Part shown: piece by piece, positions 40,674 to 48,900 of the stretch
Numbering within the stretch: position 1 is the stretch's first letter
Layout: each line of letters opens with the position of its first letter
NCBI GenBank assembly: GCA_024401535.1
Contig: JAKSKX010000006.1
Coordinates: forward strand, 36,666 to 100,665
Direction of reading: 5' to 3'
DNA length: 64,000 nucleotides
From: Paludibacteraceae bacterium
Lineage (GTDB): Bacteria; Bacteroidota; Bacteroidia; Bacteroidales; Paludibacteraceae
Made by a program: the position numbers and the translations under genes
The notes under the pieces: model-generated
What the model saw: the letters and a program-made list of their open reading frames with translations, nothing else
Databases searched by the model: none
What the model was told of the DNA's origin: nothing

Positions 40674-41576
40674 ATGTGGATTTTACGTGCTCTTCTTTCT
40701 GCTTTTTGGCTTGGAATATATGATGTTTTCAAAAAGAAATCATTGTCAGACAATGCTGTTATTCCAGTTTTGTCATTATCTATTTTGCTTTCTTTTGGGT
40801 TGCTTGCCCCATATTTAATCGTATCCCTTTTCCATCCCGATGCGCAAAAGTTGTTAGGTGACTTTTATGTTCCAAATGTCTCTGCTGAAGTTCATTTGGC
40901 GATTTTTGTGAAGTCGGTAATAGTTTTGGGAAGTTGGATCTGTGCCTATTTTGGAATGAAGCATGTTCCTATTACGATATTTTCTCCTATTAGGGCTACA
41001 CAGCCTTTATGGACTGTTATTTGCGCTACTTTCATTTTTAGTGAGTCTCTTTCTATTGCGCAAGTAGTAGGTGTTTCAATTACACTTGTCTCTTTCTTTT
41101 TGTTTTCGCAAATAGGTAAAAGTGAAGGTATATCATGGAAAGCAAATCACTGGATATGGTTAATCATATTGGCTACAATTTGCGGCAGTGCAAGTGGCTT
41201 GTATGACAGACACCTGATGAATCATTATCCAAGAATGGCAGTACAGGTATATAGTACGATGTACCAGTCTGTACTAATGCTTTTGGTTATGTTTTCCATT
41301 TGGTTTCCACTTCGGAAAAAGACTACTCCTTTCACTTGGCGCTGGTCAATTCTTGGTATTAGTATTTGTCTTATGATTGCTGACTATTTGTATTACGAGG
41401 CATTGTCTAACAAGGATGCTATGATTTCCATTGTCTCCACTATTAGAAGAAGTGGTGCAGTCGTGCCTTTTTTGTACGGAGCCTTTATGCTTCACGAAAA
41501 GAATATAAAGAAGAAGTCTGTACTTCTCTTTGGAGTTTTATTGGGTGTTGCAATTTTGTATTATTTTAGATCTTAG
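40674..41576 (+). CDS. EamA/DMT-superfamily membrane transporter
   Basis: The 300-residue protein has ten predicted hydrophobic helices in two EamA-like halves (MWILRALLSAFWLGIYDVFK and later NHWIWLIILATICGSASGLYDRH). Each half carries the loop region expected for drug/metabolite transporters, including FSPIRATQPLW and VSTIRRSGAVVPFLYG at the ends of the fourth and ninth helices. The substrate is unknown. It begins 3 bp after the YciO-type gene and ends 3 bp before lrgA, so it is co-transcribed with both. Co-location with LrgAB suggests a role in metabolite export or membrane physiology, but that is only inference. Confidence 0.87.
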   Translation: MWILRALLSAFWLGIYDVFKKKSLSDNAVIPVLSLSILLSFGLLAPYLIVSLFHPDAQKLLGDFYVPNVSAEVHLAIFVKSVIVLGSWICAYFGMKHVPITIFSPIRATQPLWTVICATFIFSESLSIAQVVGVSITLVSFFLFSQIGKSEGISWKANHWIWLIILATICGSASGLYDRHLMNHYPRMAVQVYSTMYQSVLMLLVMFSIWFPLRKKTTPFTWRWSILGISICLMIADYLYYEALSNKDAMISIVSTIRRSGAVVPFLYGAFMLHEKNIKKKSVLLFGVLLGVAILYYFRS

Positions 41577-41579
41577 TAT

Positions 41580-41930
41580 ATGACACTTCAACTGTTCATA
41601 ATTTTTGCCATGCTGGCGCTTGGCGAGTTGGTAGTTTTTATTACGGGAGTAAAGATCCCTTCTTCCATATTTGGAATGTTATTTTTGACAATTTTCTTGA
41701 AGGTAGGATGGATAAAGCTTCATTGGGTAAAAGACGTGTCCGACTTTTTGACACGCAATCTTGCTTTCTTCTTTATACCTCCGGGAGTTAAGCTGATGCT
41801 TTATTTTGGAGTTATTAAAGCTCAGTTTGTGCCAATAATTTCAGCCTTAATCGGAAGTACAGTTCTAGTCTTTATAACTACAGCTGTGGCATATAAAATA
41901 ACTCGTAAATATATTTCAAAGCGTAAGTAG
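41580..41930 (+). CDS. lrgA: CidA/LrgA family membrane protein
   Basis: This is a small (116-residue) protein with four hydrophobic helices. It has the family pattern of an N-terminal LGELVVFITGVKIPSSIFGM segment and a central LAFFFIPPGVKLM helix (the FxPxGV signature). CidA/LrgA are holin-like proteins that work with LrgB/CidB. They were first linked to murein hydrolase control and lysis, and in several bacteria and in plants to export or uptake of pyruvate or glycolate. It sits 2 bp upstream of lrgB, the standard pairing. No LytSR-type regulator is nearby. Confidence 0.92.
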   Translation: MTLQLFIIFAMLALGELVVFITGVKIPSSIFGMLFLTIFLKVGWIKLHWVKDVSDFLTRNLAFFFIPPGVKLMLYFGVIKAQFVPIISALIGSTVLVFITTAVAYKITRKYISKRK

Positions 41931-41932
41931 TC

Positions 41933-42622
41933 ATGGATATATTGTCTAATAAGTTCTTTTTGCTGGCTCTAACTTTCGGAGTTTATGCCATATCAAGGAT
42001 TATTCAAAAGAAGACAGGCCTAATTCTTCTTAATCCGATTCTCTTGTCAATTACAGTTATCATTCTCTTTATCAAGATTACCGGCATAGACTATAAAGTT
42101 TATGAGGAGGCAAGTTTGGCTATAGACGTGTGGTTGTCTCCTTGCGTTGTGGCGCTTGGCGTACCTCTCTACCGTCAGTTGGACGACATCAGGAAACAGC
42201 TTTGGCCGATCTTAGTTTCTCAGATTGTCGGTTGTCTGGTCGGAATAATAAGTGTGGTTTATATAGCCAAGTGGTTGGGAGCTACGAATGAAGTTGTGAT
42301 TTCCCTTGCACCCAAATCAGTGACCACTCCTATTGCCATGCAGGTTTCCTCTATGACCGGAGGTATTCCGGCTCTTACTGTGTCTTCCGTTGTTATCACC
42401 GGAGTATTCGGTGCTATGTTCGGATTCGCCATCTTCAAGCTTTTCAAGGTTTCAACTCCCATCGGAATCAGTTTGGGTATAGGTAACGGAAGCCATGCCT
42501 TAGGTACGTCCCGCGCTATGGAGGTTAGCCCACGTTTCGGCGCTTACGCAGGACTTGGTCTTTCGTTGAATGGAGTTCTAACCTCTATGATAGCTCCAAT
42601 TTTATTGGAATGGATTCTGTAA
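41933..42622 (+). CDS. lrgB: LrgB family membrane protein
   Basis: The 229-residue membrane protein has the LrgB/CidB hallmarks: LNPILLS in the N half, PCVVALGVPLYRQ, then LAPKSVTTPIAM and a C-terminal GIGNGSHALGTSRAMEV followed by YAGLGLSLNGVLTS. It partners the preceding LrgA. Known systems affect autolysis and, in some species, pyruvate or glycolate transport; which applies here is not evident. The start overlaps nothing and lies 2 bp after lrgA. The next gene follows after 11 bp, so the unknown downstream proteins are probably functionally tied to LrgAB. Confidence 0.93.
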   Translation: MDILSNKFFLLALTFGVYAISRIIQKKTGLILLNPILLSITVIILFIKITGIDYKVYEEASLAIDVWLSPCVVALGVPLYRQLDDIRKQLWPILVSQIVGCLVGIISVVYIAKWLGATNEVVISLAPKSVTTPIAMQVSSMTGGIPALTVSSVVITGVFGAMFGFAIFKLFKVSTPIGISLGIGNGSHALGTSRAMEVSPRFGAYAGLGLSLNGVLTSMIAPILLEWIL

Positions 42623-42633
42623 ATCACTAGTTT

Positions 42634-43404
42634 ATGTCTCAAATATTCGTATTCGTGGATGACACTAGCATGTCGTCCCTGCCAGATGTCGCTCTGCAAA
42701 TGGCGGCTTCTCTTTCCAAGACCTATTCTAAGCAAATATGTTTGTTGGCAATTTCGGAGTCCGACAGTGACTTCGAGTCCAAGAGCTCGTTACTCAGTAA
42801 GCTTAATGCTGAATGTGTGGCGAGCGATTTTCGTGTGCTAAAGAAAGATGAGGACTTCACTGAATTCATGGAGCAGACTGAAGCGTCCATGCTGCTGTTC
42901 CAAGTCGAGGACAAGCGCAGTCAGGTGATGTCCTACCTAAAGCTATGCAGAGGTTTGCGAATCCCTTACTTCTTCTGTCGTGCTGAGCATAAGGTCGCAT
43001 TCACCAACATTCTCGTTCCTGTCACGTTCTTGATCGAGGATAGAGAGAAGGGACCCTTCGCAAGTTCGTTCGGAAGGTTCTTTTCGGCTCGCGTGACCTT
43101 GCTCATGCCTAAGGACTACGGTTCGAGAGCGCAGCAGACCATAGATGCCATCGACGTGCTGCTCGAAAAGGCTGGCGTGGTTCACGATATCATGCAAGGC
43201 TCTAAGGATAGTTTCAAGGTGGAGCGCGAGGCCTCTGAGGTGGCTTTGTCAAAGGGCTATGACCTCGTTATCTGCTCCGCTTCTAGGGAGTACGGAATTG
43301 ACGACATCGTTTTCGGGCCTCGCGAGCTGAAGGCAATTCGCAAGTCGAGCGTCCCTGTCATGCTAATTAACCCAAGATCTGACCTATACACACTTTGCGG
43401 ATGA
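42634..43404 (+). CDS. Tandem universal-stress-protein-like cytosolic protein
   Basis: The 256-residue soluble protein has two weakly similar alpha/beta halves. The second (about residue 122 on) has the UspA layout: NILVPVTFL as strand 1, ARVTLLMP as strand 2, and DLVICSASRE as strand 4. It ends SSVPVMLIN, the usual last Usp strand. The canonical GxxGxxxxGS ATP loop is not obvious, so nucleotide binding is doubtful. GC content is near 55-58%, clearly above the genes upstream. It lies 11 bp after lrgB and overlaps the next gene by 4 bp (ATGA). Similar Usp-like proteins often accompany transporters as regulatory partners; that role is inferred. Confidence 0.68.
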   Translation: MSQIFVFVDDTSMSSLPDVALQMAASLSKTYSKQICLLAISESDSDFESKSSLLSKLNAECVASDFRVLKKDEDFTEFMEQTEASMLLFQVEDKRSQVMSYLKLCRGLRIPYFFCRAEHKVAFTNILVPVTFLIEDREKGPFASSFGRFFSARVTLLMPKDYGSRAQQTIDAIDVLLEKAGVVHDIMQGSKDSFKVEREASEVALSKGYDLVICSASREYGIDDIVFGPRELKAIRKSSVPVMLINPRSDLYTLCG

Positions 43405-44549
43405 TACGCATATACAACCCTTCGCACGACATGGTTCTGGCTGAGCCGCGTCGTGCTTCCTTTACCCCCCACAAGCTAATTCAAAAGTTTGAGAAAGATT
43501 TGTCACTGCTGCCGCTCTGGTATTGCGAGCCTGGGGACAAGATAATTTCTAGTCAAGTCTATGACGTTGAGTTTGAGCGAGATATACAACAGTTGTTGTC
43601 TGTCTCGCTTTCTGATGTGATGGTGTCCGGTGGCGGTAAGTTCAAGTTTTCGGAGCTTTCTCCGTGGGGTATCAACGAGGCGGTAGTTAGGTCTTTGACC
43701 GAATTCAGCTCTAGCGACCTTGAGGTTGTCGAGACGGTGCGAGAGCTGAGCCACCGCAGGACTACGATTCCGTTCCTGACTGAAATGCAGGACTGCGGAC
43801 TGTTCAAGTTTGGAAGTCTGCCCGTTGAGTTGCGCTCGATTGAAGATGTGTTCAACGGCAGCTCCGAACAGGTGGTCGTGAAAGTTCCCTACAGCAGCAG
43901 CGGCAGAGGTGTCATGTTCGTGCAGAGAAATCTGGCTGACAATCACCCGTTCAGGAAAAGGGTGCAGAGCGCCTTGGACCAGATGGGTTCGGTAATTGTG
44001 GAGCAGATGTTCGACAAGGTTCTCGACTTTGCGGTTGAGTTTGAGTTGAGGGGCGACAAGTACGTCTTTGCGGGGTATTCGGTGTTCGAGACTTCTAACG
44101 GGGCTTACACGGGCAACTTTTTGGGGGCTAACGATGTGCTGAGGTCGAAACTTCTTGAGTTTGTCGGGGCTGATGAGCTGGATAAGGCTATTAGTGTGTG
44201 CGAAAATATGCTAAGCAAGATGGTCAGCCCTAGCCTCGGCGTTCGTGCCGTCGGTGTCGATATGATGGTCGTCAATGCAGGCGGAAAAATGGAGCTTCAT
44301 CCGTGTGTCGAGGTCAATTTGAGGATGACTATGGGGTTCGTTGCGAGACTGTTCTCTGACAGGTACGTCTGCGAAGGTCTAACCGGAAAGATGGAGGTAA
44401 TAAGGCACAAAAGTGCGGATGAGGCGAGGAACTTCGACCGGATGATGCGCGCGAAAAGTCCTCTGGAAATCTGCGGAAACCGAATAAAGTCCGGATATTT
44501 GAGGCTCACCTGCGGTCAAGAATTCAATGTCTATGCGGTGATAGGGTAG
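43401..44549 (+). CDS. ATP-grasp-like protein of unknown function
   Basis: The 382-residue soluble protein shows ATP-grasp hallmarks: a VVVKVPYSSSGRGV nucleotide-binding strand and loop with Lys161, an EQ hinge-type pair at 201-202, Asp287, Glu298, and an EVNLR metal-binding motif (Glu304, Asn306, Arg308). The N-terminal MIRIYNPSHDMVLA start recurs in conserved Bacteroidota proteins as I recall them. ATP-grasp enzymes join a carboxylate to an amine or thiol through an acyl phosphate; the substrate here is unknown. The ATG overlaps the stop of the Usp-like gene (ATGA), so translation is coupled; an in-frame TTG at 43395 is less likely. GC-rich codon use differs from the start of the operon. 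It is the last gene before a terminator. Confidence 0.72.
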   Translation: MIRIYNPSHDMVLAEPRRASFTPHKLIQKFEKDLSLLPLWYCEPGDKIISSQVYDVEFERDIQQLLSVSLSDVMVSGGGKFKFSELSPWGINEAVVRSLTEFSSSDLEVVETVRELSHRRTTIPFLTEMQDCGLFKFGSLPVELRSIEDVFNGSSEQVVVKVPYSSSGRGVMFVQRNLADNHPFRKRVQSALDQMGSVIVEQMFDKVLDFAVEFELRGDKYVFAGYSVFETSNGAYTGNFLGANDVLRSKLLEFVGADELDKAISVCENMLSKMVSPSLGVRAVGVDMMVVNAGGKMELHPCVEVNLRMTMGFVARLFSDRYVCEGLTGKMEVIRHKSADEARNFDRMMRAKSPLEICGNRIKSGYLRLTCGQEFNVYAVIG

Positions 44550-44601
44550 GCTGTCATTCTAGTTTTTTTCTGCTTTGCGATTGCGAAGCCTGTAACGATG
44601 C

Positions 44602-44640
44602 AATAGCGGTATTTCTTTGGAAGTGCCGCTATTTCTTTTT
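44602..44640 (+). terminator. Rho-independent terminator ending the lrgAB operon
   Basis: A 14-bp stem (44602-44615 with 44620-44633, wobbles included) has a TTTG loop and is followed by a TCTTTTT tail. Confidence 0.88.
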
Positions 44641-44733
44641 GTCTATATCTGCCTGAACGTGTGCAAATTATATCTGCATTCTGCAAAGGTCGGAATGTGT
44701 CTGCGATTTCGGAATTTTGCATCTGCACGGCTC

Positions 44734-45069
44734 GGAAATCGTGAGAGAATCTTTAGCTTTTCATCTGCACAGCTATAAAAATGTTCGTGAATTATCAGCT
44801 TTTCATCAGCAACGCATCAAATCCGTTTGCGGTTTTCGTGCGTTGCAAGTGCATCAGTCCAAATCCGTTTTCGGATTCGATGCGTTGCAAGTGCATCAGT
44901 CCAAATCCGTTTTCGGATTTTGTGCGTTGCAAGTGAATAGGTCCAAGTACTCATGCGGTTTCGGTTCTTTGCATGAGAATTGCTTGCGATGTGCATAGAA
45001 ACTCGCACCAAATCATGTGAAAATGTGCAAATCCGTTTTCGGATTCGGTGCGTTGCATCTGCACAATTC
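44734..45069. repeat. 42-bp imperfect tandem repeat with internal hairpin
   Basis: Units start every 42 bp (44818, 44860, 44902, then decaying copies at 44944 and 44986, and a good copy again at 45028); two degenerate units precede at 44734 and 44776. The conserved core holds the inverted repeat AATCCG-TTTT-CGGATT followed by a GTGCGTTGCA-containing spacer. Because 42 is a multiple of three, both strands stay open across the array (14-residue protein repeats either way), but neither product looks like a real protein. There are no spacers, so it is not a CRISPR. Function is unknown. Confidence 0.85.
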
Positions 45070-45452
45070 TCTATTCGCACGCAGATTTCGTGCTGTGCAG
45101 ACTTCCGATTAAATTTGTCTGCGCAATGAATGGTCTTGGCAATCTGCAAGGTATTTTTGGCAGTGAAAAGAAAGGTCTTGGCGTGTGTCATGATTCATTC
45201 TCGCACAAAATTTTTGAGCTTGAGAGAAGGAATGGATTTGAGTCAAATCGACAAACAGGACTTGTGGTTCAGCCAGATTCTCTCTTTTGGGGCGAACGGC
45301 TCTTTCCATAATGAAAAGATTTTTTTGACACGGAAATTTTGGTCAGCCTTTGCGGAAAAGTCTCTTTTCATGAGAAAAAATTGAGCTTTACACAGTGAAA
45401 GAGCCTTTTTTTCGTGTTTTTTTCGAGTTTGATGCAAATTTATCCCCAAAAG
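45070..45452. other. Gene-poor region after the 42-bp repeats
   Basis: Only short overlapping frames on both strands are present, none with recognisable features. TAAATTTG at 45110-45117 could be a -7 element without a clear -33. GGCTCTTTC (45298-45306) is exactly complementary to GAAAGAGCC (45397-45405), which is followed by seven T. This gives a possible long-range stem and terminator around a 90-base loop. Confidence 0.4.
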
Positions 45453-45484
45453 TTTTGCTATTTCAAAAATTAGACTTAAATTTG
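45453..45484 (+). promoter_or_regulatory. Strong Bacteroidota promoter with no protein gene downstream
   Basis: TTTTG (45453-45457), a 19-base spacer and TAAATTTG (45477-45484) followed by CA form an essentially consensus -33/-7 pair. The predicted transcription start is near 45491. Confidence 0.75.
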
Positions 45485-45490
45485 CATTAC

Positions 45491-45762
45491 TATTTCGGGT
45501 TGATATAGTTTGTTATTGTTGTTGTATAGTGTCCGGTTCATCAAAATGAGGCTCTTGACATGAATCAAAGGCTGAAGAAAGATGATTAGGAAAGCAAAAT
45601 TCAAGTCGAAAGACTGATTTTCAAGTTCTAGCAGACTATGAGCGAAAGAATGTTCATGAAGCAAGACCGACAAGAATTCTAGAGTATTGTCAAGAAATAT
45701 GAATATAAAAATAAATAACCCAGGCATCAGTTATAGTGATATAATTGATGCCTAATTTTTTT
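45491..45762 (+). ncRNA. Candidate small non-coding RNA (unknown family)
   Basis: About 270 bases lie between a consensus promoter and a strong terminator with no plausible protein: the longest + strand ATG frames are 9-17 codons. The body is purine-rich after 45540. It contains a GNRA hairpin AGTC-GAAA-GACT (45604-45615). GGGTT near the 5' end (45499-45503) could pair with AACCC just before the terminator stem. I do not recognise tmRNA, RNase P or SRP RNA motifs. A 6S-like RNA or a regulatory sRNA is possible. An 83-codon minus-strand frame across it is judged a shadow. Confidence 0.45.
45722..45762 (+). terminator. Rho-independent terminator of the candidate ncRNA
   Basis: A 14-bp stem (45722-45735 with 45740-45753, one wobble) has a GTGA loop and is followed by AATTTTTTT. 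Confidence 0.9.
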
Positions 45763-45846
45763 GTGGAATCGGAACTTATCCACAAAATTTGACAAATTGT
45801 TGATAAATTTTTACCACTATATATATAAAGGAGAGAAAAATTGTAG

Positions 45847-45854
45847 TATATTTG
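45847..45854 (+). promoter_or_regulatory. -7 element before the GLUG-repeat giant gene
   Basis: TATATTTG matches TAnnTTTG and is followed by CC. No -33 TTTG is seen at 19-21 bases. It would give a leader of about 100 bases that carries the structured element below. Confidence 0.5.
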
Positions 45855-45879
45855 CCACAATTTAGTAAATCACTTAGTA

Positions 45880-45949
45880 GTTTGGGAGATCAAACAGAAC
45901 AGTAGGCGATAACGCATCGATGCGTCGGTGTGGTTCGCCAATCTCTCAA
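45880..45949 (+). promoter_or_regulatory. Structured 5' leader (possible pseudoknot) before the GLUG-repeat giant
   Basis: Three nested elements are visible. A hairpin GTTTG-GGAGAT-CAAAC sits at 45880-45895. GGCGA (45905-45909) pairs with TCGCC (45935-45939) and encloses ACGCA-TCGA-TGCGT (45912-45925). The first hairpin's loop GGAGAT is complementary to ATCTCT (45941-45946), which would make a pseudoknot. Alternatively TTGGGAGAT pairs with ATCTCTCAA (45941-45949), closing the whole element. The start codon lies 13 bases later. Such folding suggests a regulatory leader; the ligand or signal is unknown and I match it to no known riboswitch. Confidence 0.5.
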
Positions 45950-45962
45950 AAATATAGTTTAT

Positions 45963-48900
45963 ATGTTTAAGCAGGCAGGACTACACATATCAAAAATGTA
46001 TGGTTTTGGAAGGGCGGCGATGGTTGTTCTTCTGCTTTTCGTTATAAATATAGCACTTGACACTAGGGCGGCTAACTACGCCAGTCAGTTCGGAAGCTGT
46101 TCTGCGGAGCAACCGATAAAAATCGGAACAGCCGAGGAGCTTGTCGAACTAAGCCAGCAGTTCGACCTGACCGAGTACGAGTTCACACTATATGTTGAGC
46201 TGACTGACGACATCGACGCAAGCGGTGTCGAGGGTTTCGTTCCGTTTGGCTACACAAGGTCAGAGTACTTTGCCGGTTCGGACATATATTTCGACGGTAA
46301 GTCCCACACAATCAAGAATCTCCACATAGAAATGCCGCAGACGGCGATGACGGTCTTCGCCGGATTCGTTTCAGCGCTGAACAGCGGAAGCATTCATGAC
46401 GTAAAGTTCGAAAACATCACGGTCGATGCGGTCTATAACGGCTACGACCAGGTAGTTATGGGCGCCGGAATAGCGTGCGGAGTAGTGATGGGCGGAACGG
46501 TCAGCAATGTCGAGGTCAGCGGCCAGGTCAACATCTCGGCGTTCATGAACGCGATGGGTGTGGGCGGCGCGATAGGTTCTGTATATCCGTTCGGAATGTA
46601 CGAGACTCTGGTCGAAAACGTCACAAGCAATGCAGAGGTGAACGTGTATAGGTTCGACGCCAACAACCAGGTGTCCGAAATAGACAACGGAATACTATTC
46701 ACCGACTACTGCATCGTCGGAGGAGCCATCGGAAGTATAGACGTCTCATCAATCTCTACGGCCTATCCAGAGACAACGGTAAAGAACATCAAGACGCTGA
46801 AAAACATGAAGTTGGCAGTGCCTTTGGCCGGAATGACCAACACTGCCGGAGGCGTCGTCGGACTGGTGTTCAAGAACGACAAGTCATCCGTACTCAACAT
46901 AGAAAACTTGAGCAACTACGCAGACGTGAATCTGCCCAAATCGGACGGAGTGGGCGGTGTCATAGGCGCAATGTCGAGCTCAAGGGACGACATAAACTTC
47001 ACAGTCAGCGGACTTTACAACGCGGGCCGAATCTCGGGCAAGAACTATGTCGGAGGATTGGTCGGCGCTTCACTTTATACTAATATATGTAACGGCATCA
47101 ACCTCGGAAACGTTAGCGGAGATGATGCGGCGAGCGACTATGTGGGCGGACTAGTCGGACACTTCAGGATTTTGGAGTGCACAGACGTCACGGGAATTTA
47201 CCTGAGCAGATGCGTGAACTCCGGAACGGTGTCGAGCGAGAACGGGGGCGCAACCGCCACAGGTGCGCTGGTAGGCGAGTACAGACAGTTCAAGGATGAT
47301 GCGAATGTTGACCACTATCCTTTCTACAACTGCTTCAATCTTCAGGCTCAGCCGAGCGGAACGAGAATGCTGACCGGAAAGATTACGCCTTTGTCAAAGC
47401 TGGTCTATCACGCTGTCTTTCATGACATTAACATGGGAGTCGATGAGGAAAGCATGAACGCCAAAGTCGTGAGAAAGACAACCAAGGAACTGACTTCGGA
47501 CGACCTAAAGATAAGGTACACAATCTTGAGCGGCGGAGGAAACGATGCCGACACGCTAGAACTGGTGCAGGCCGAGGCGATGGGCTTGGTGCCTACTATG
47601 GCGGTGGAGAATGGACTTTATCCGGCCTTGAAAACTGACAACGACTTCAGCAAACTTGCGAGCGCAGCCTTCATACTAGCAGAGGACGAGACCTTGGACG
47701 AAGTGTCGAGCGACTTCACCGTAAGCACGGCTAACGGAGTGGTGTGGAAGAGCGCCAAAGGTCTGATTGAAATAAGCGACGGAAAAGCCTTAATCAAGGG
47801 TAGCGGAACCGACGAACTCGTGGCAAGTCTGAACGGCCTGGAGAAGAGGTACTCGTTGACATTGGTGAAGAAAGTGTTCGGCGGCGGACTTGGTACAGAG
47901 GAGCTGCCTTACCTGATAAAGAACAAGTCGCATCTTATAGAACTTGCTGATTCAGTGGAAGTTTCACGAGACGGACTTAAAGGAAGATACTTCAGCGTGA
48001 AGGCTGACATAGGCGATGTAGATATGGTCATAGCACCAACTCAAAGCCACCAGTTCAGCGGTCACCTAGACGGAGAAAACCACCTAATAACACTAAATGT
48101 AAGCGGTGACGCTGCAGGTCTGTTCGGATATGCGAACGGGGCTGAAATCAAGAACCTGCAGACTTCCGGAGAGGTGAAAGGAACGACATACGCGGGTGGA
48201 GTCTGCGGTCGAGCTACGGCTTCGGACATCAACCACTGCTTCAACACCGCGAAAGTTTCGGCAATGACTGCCGGAGGCGTTGTGGGCGAGGCTCAAGGCG
48301 GCGGAAAGTACAGCAATCTAGCCAACTCCGGAACGATTAACGGCCGAGGAATAGCCGGCGGAACTGTAGGCTTCGCGAAAGGCTCATGCGAGCTGCACGA
48401 CCTGGTCAATTCGGGTTTGGTGTCCGGTTTGGGCGGCTACGGACAGAGGTATGTAGGCGGACTGGTCGGAGGAATCGACGCTTCGGGAAGCTCGACTGTG
48501 AATGCAAGCGTGCTGATGAACTATGGCTCTGTGTGTCAGGGAGATATGGGCAGTATTTCTCCGATAACCGGATACTTGAACAATGCAAAGACTTCTAATG
48601 ATATGTTCGACCTGCAGATATGTCACAACAGCCAGGTCGATGTGTCACTATATACTAACGGTAAGGGAATCAAGGAGCTAATCTGCCCGACAGGATGGGA
48701 GAGGGAGAGCCTGGAGAGCTATCCAGTTCCGTCTTGGGTGAATGACATGAAGGATTGGGAGCTATTGTCCAAGCCTTTGATGCTGCAGAACGACGAGATG
48801 GCTTCGTCAGTGCAGACGGAACCGGGTATGGCTGAGGGAGTGAAGTTCCTAGGCGCTGTGATAATGGGCAAGTCGGATGTTAAGGGCTCGGTAATGGCTC

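Noticed and set aside
44717-44998. 93-codon + strand frame with 14-residue repeats
   Set aside because: Its repeats follow directly from the 42-bp DNA repeat; there is no promoter or start context, and the opposite strand is equally open.
44734-45069. CRISPR array
   Set aside because: The 42-bp units are contiguous and degenerate with no unique spacers, and no cas genes are nearby.
44817-45191. 124-codon minus strand frame with 14-residue repeats
   Set aside because: Same cause as the + strand frame. Arg/His/Thr-rich composition and no domain; treated as a by-product of the repeat.
45476-45727. 83-codon minus strand frame
   Set aside because: It lies over a + strand promoter-terminator unit, has odd hydrophobic composition and no upstream promoter.
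45490-45762. tmRNA, RNase P or SRP RNA
   Set aside because: None of the conserved core motifs or the tRNA-like ends could be found in the candidate RNA.
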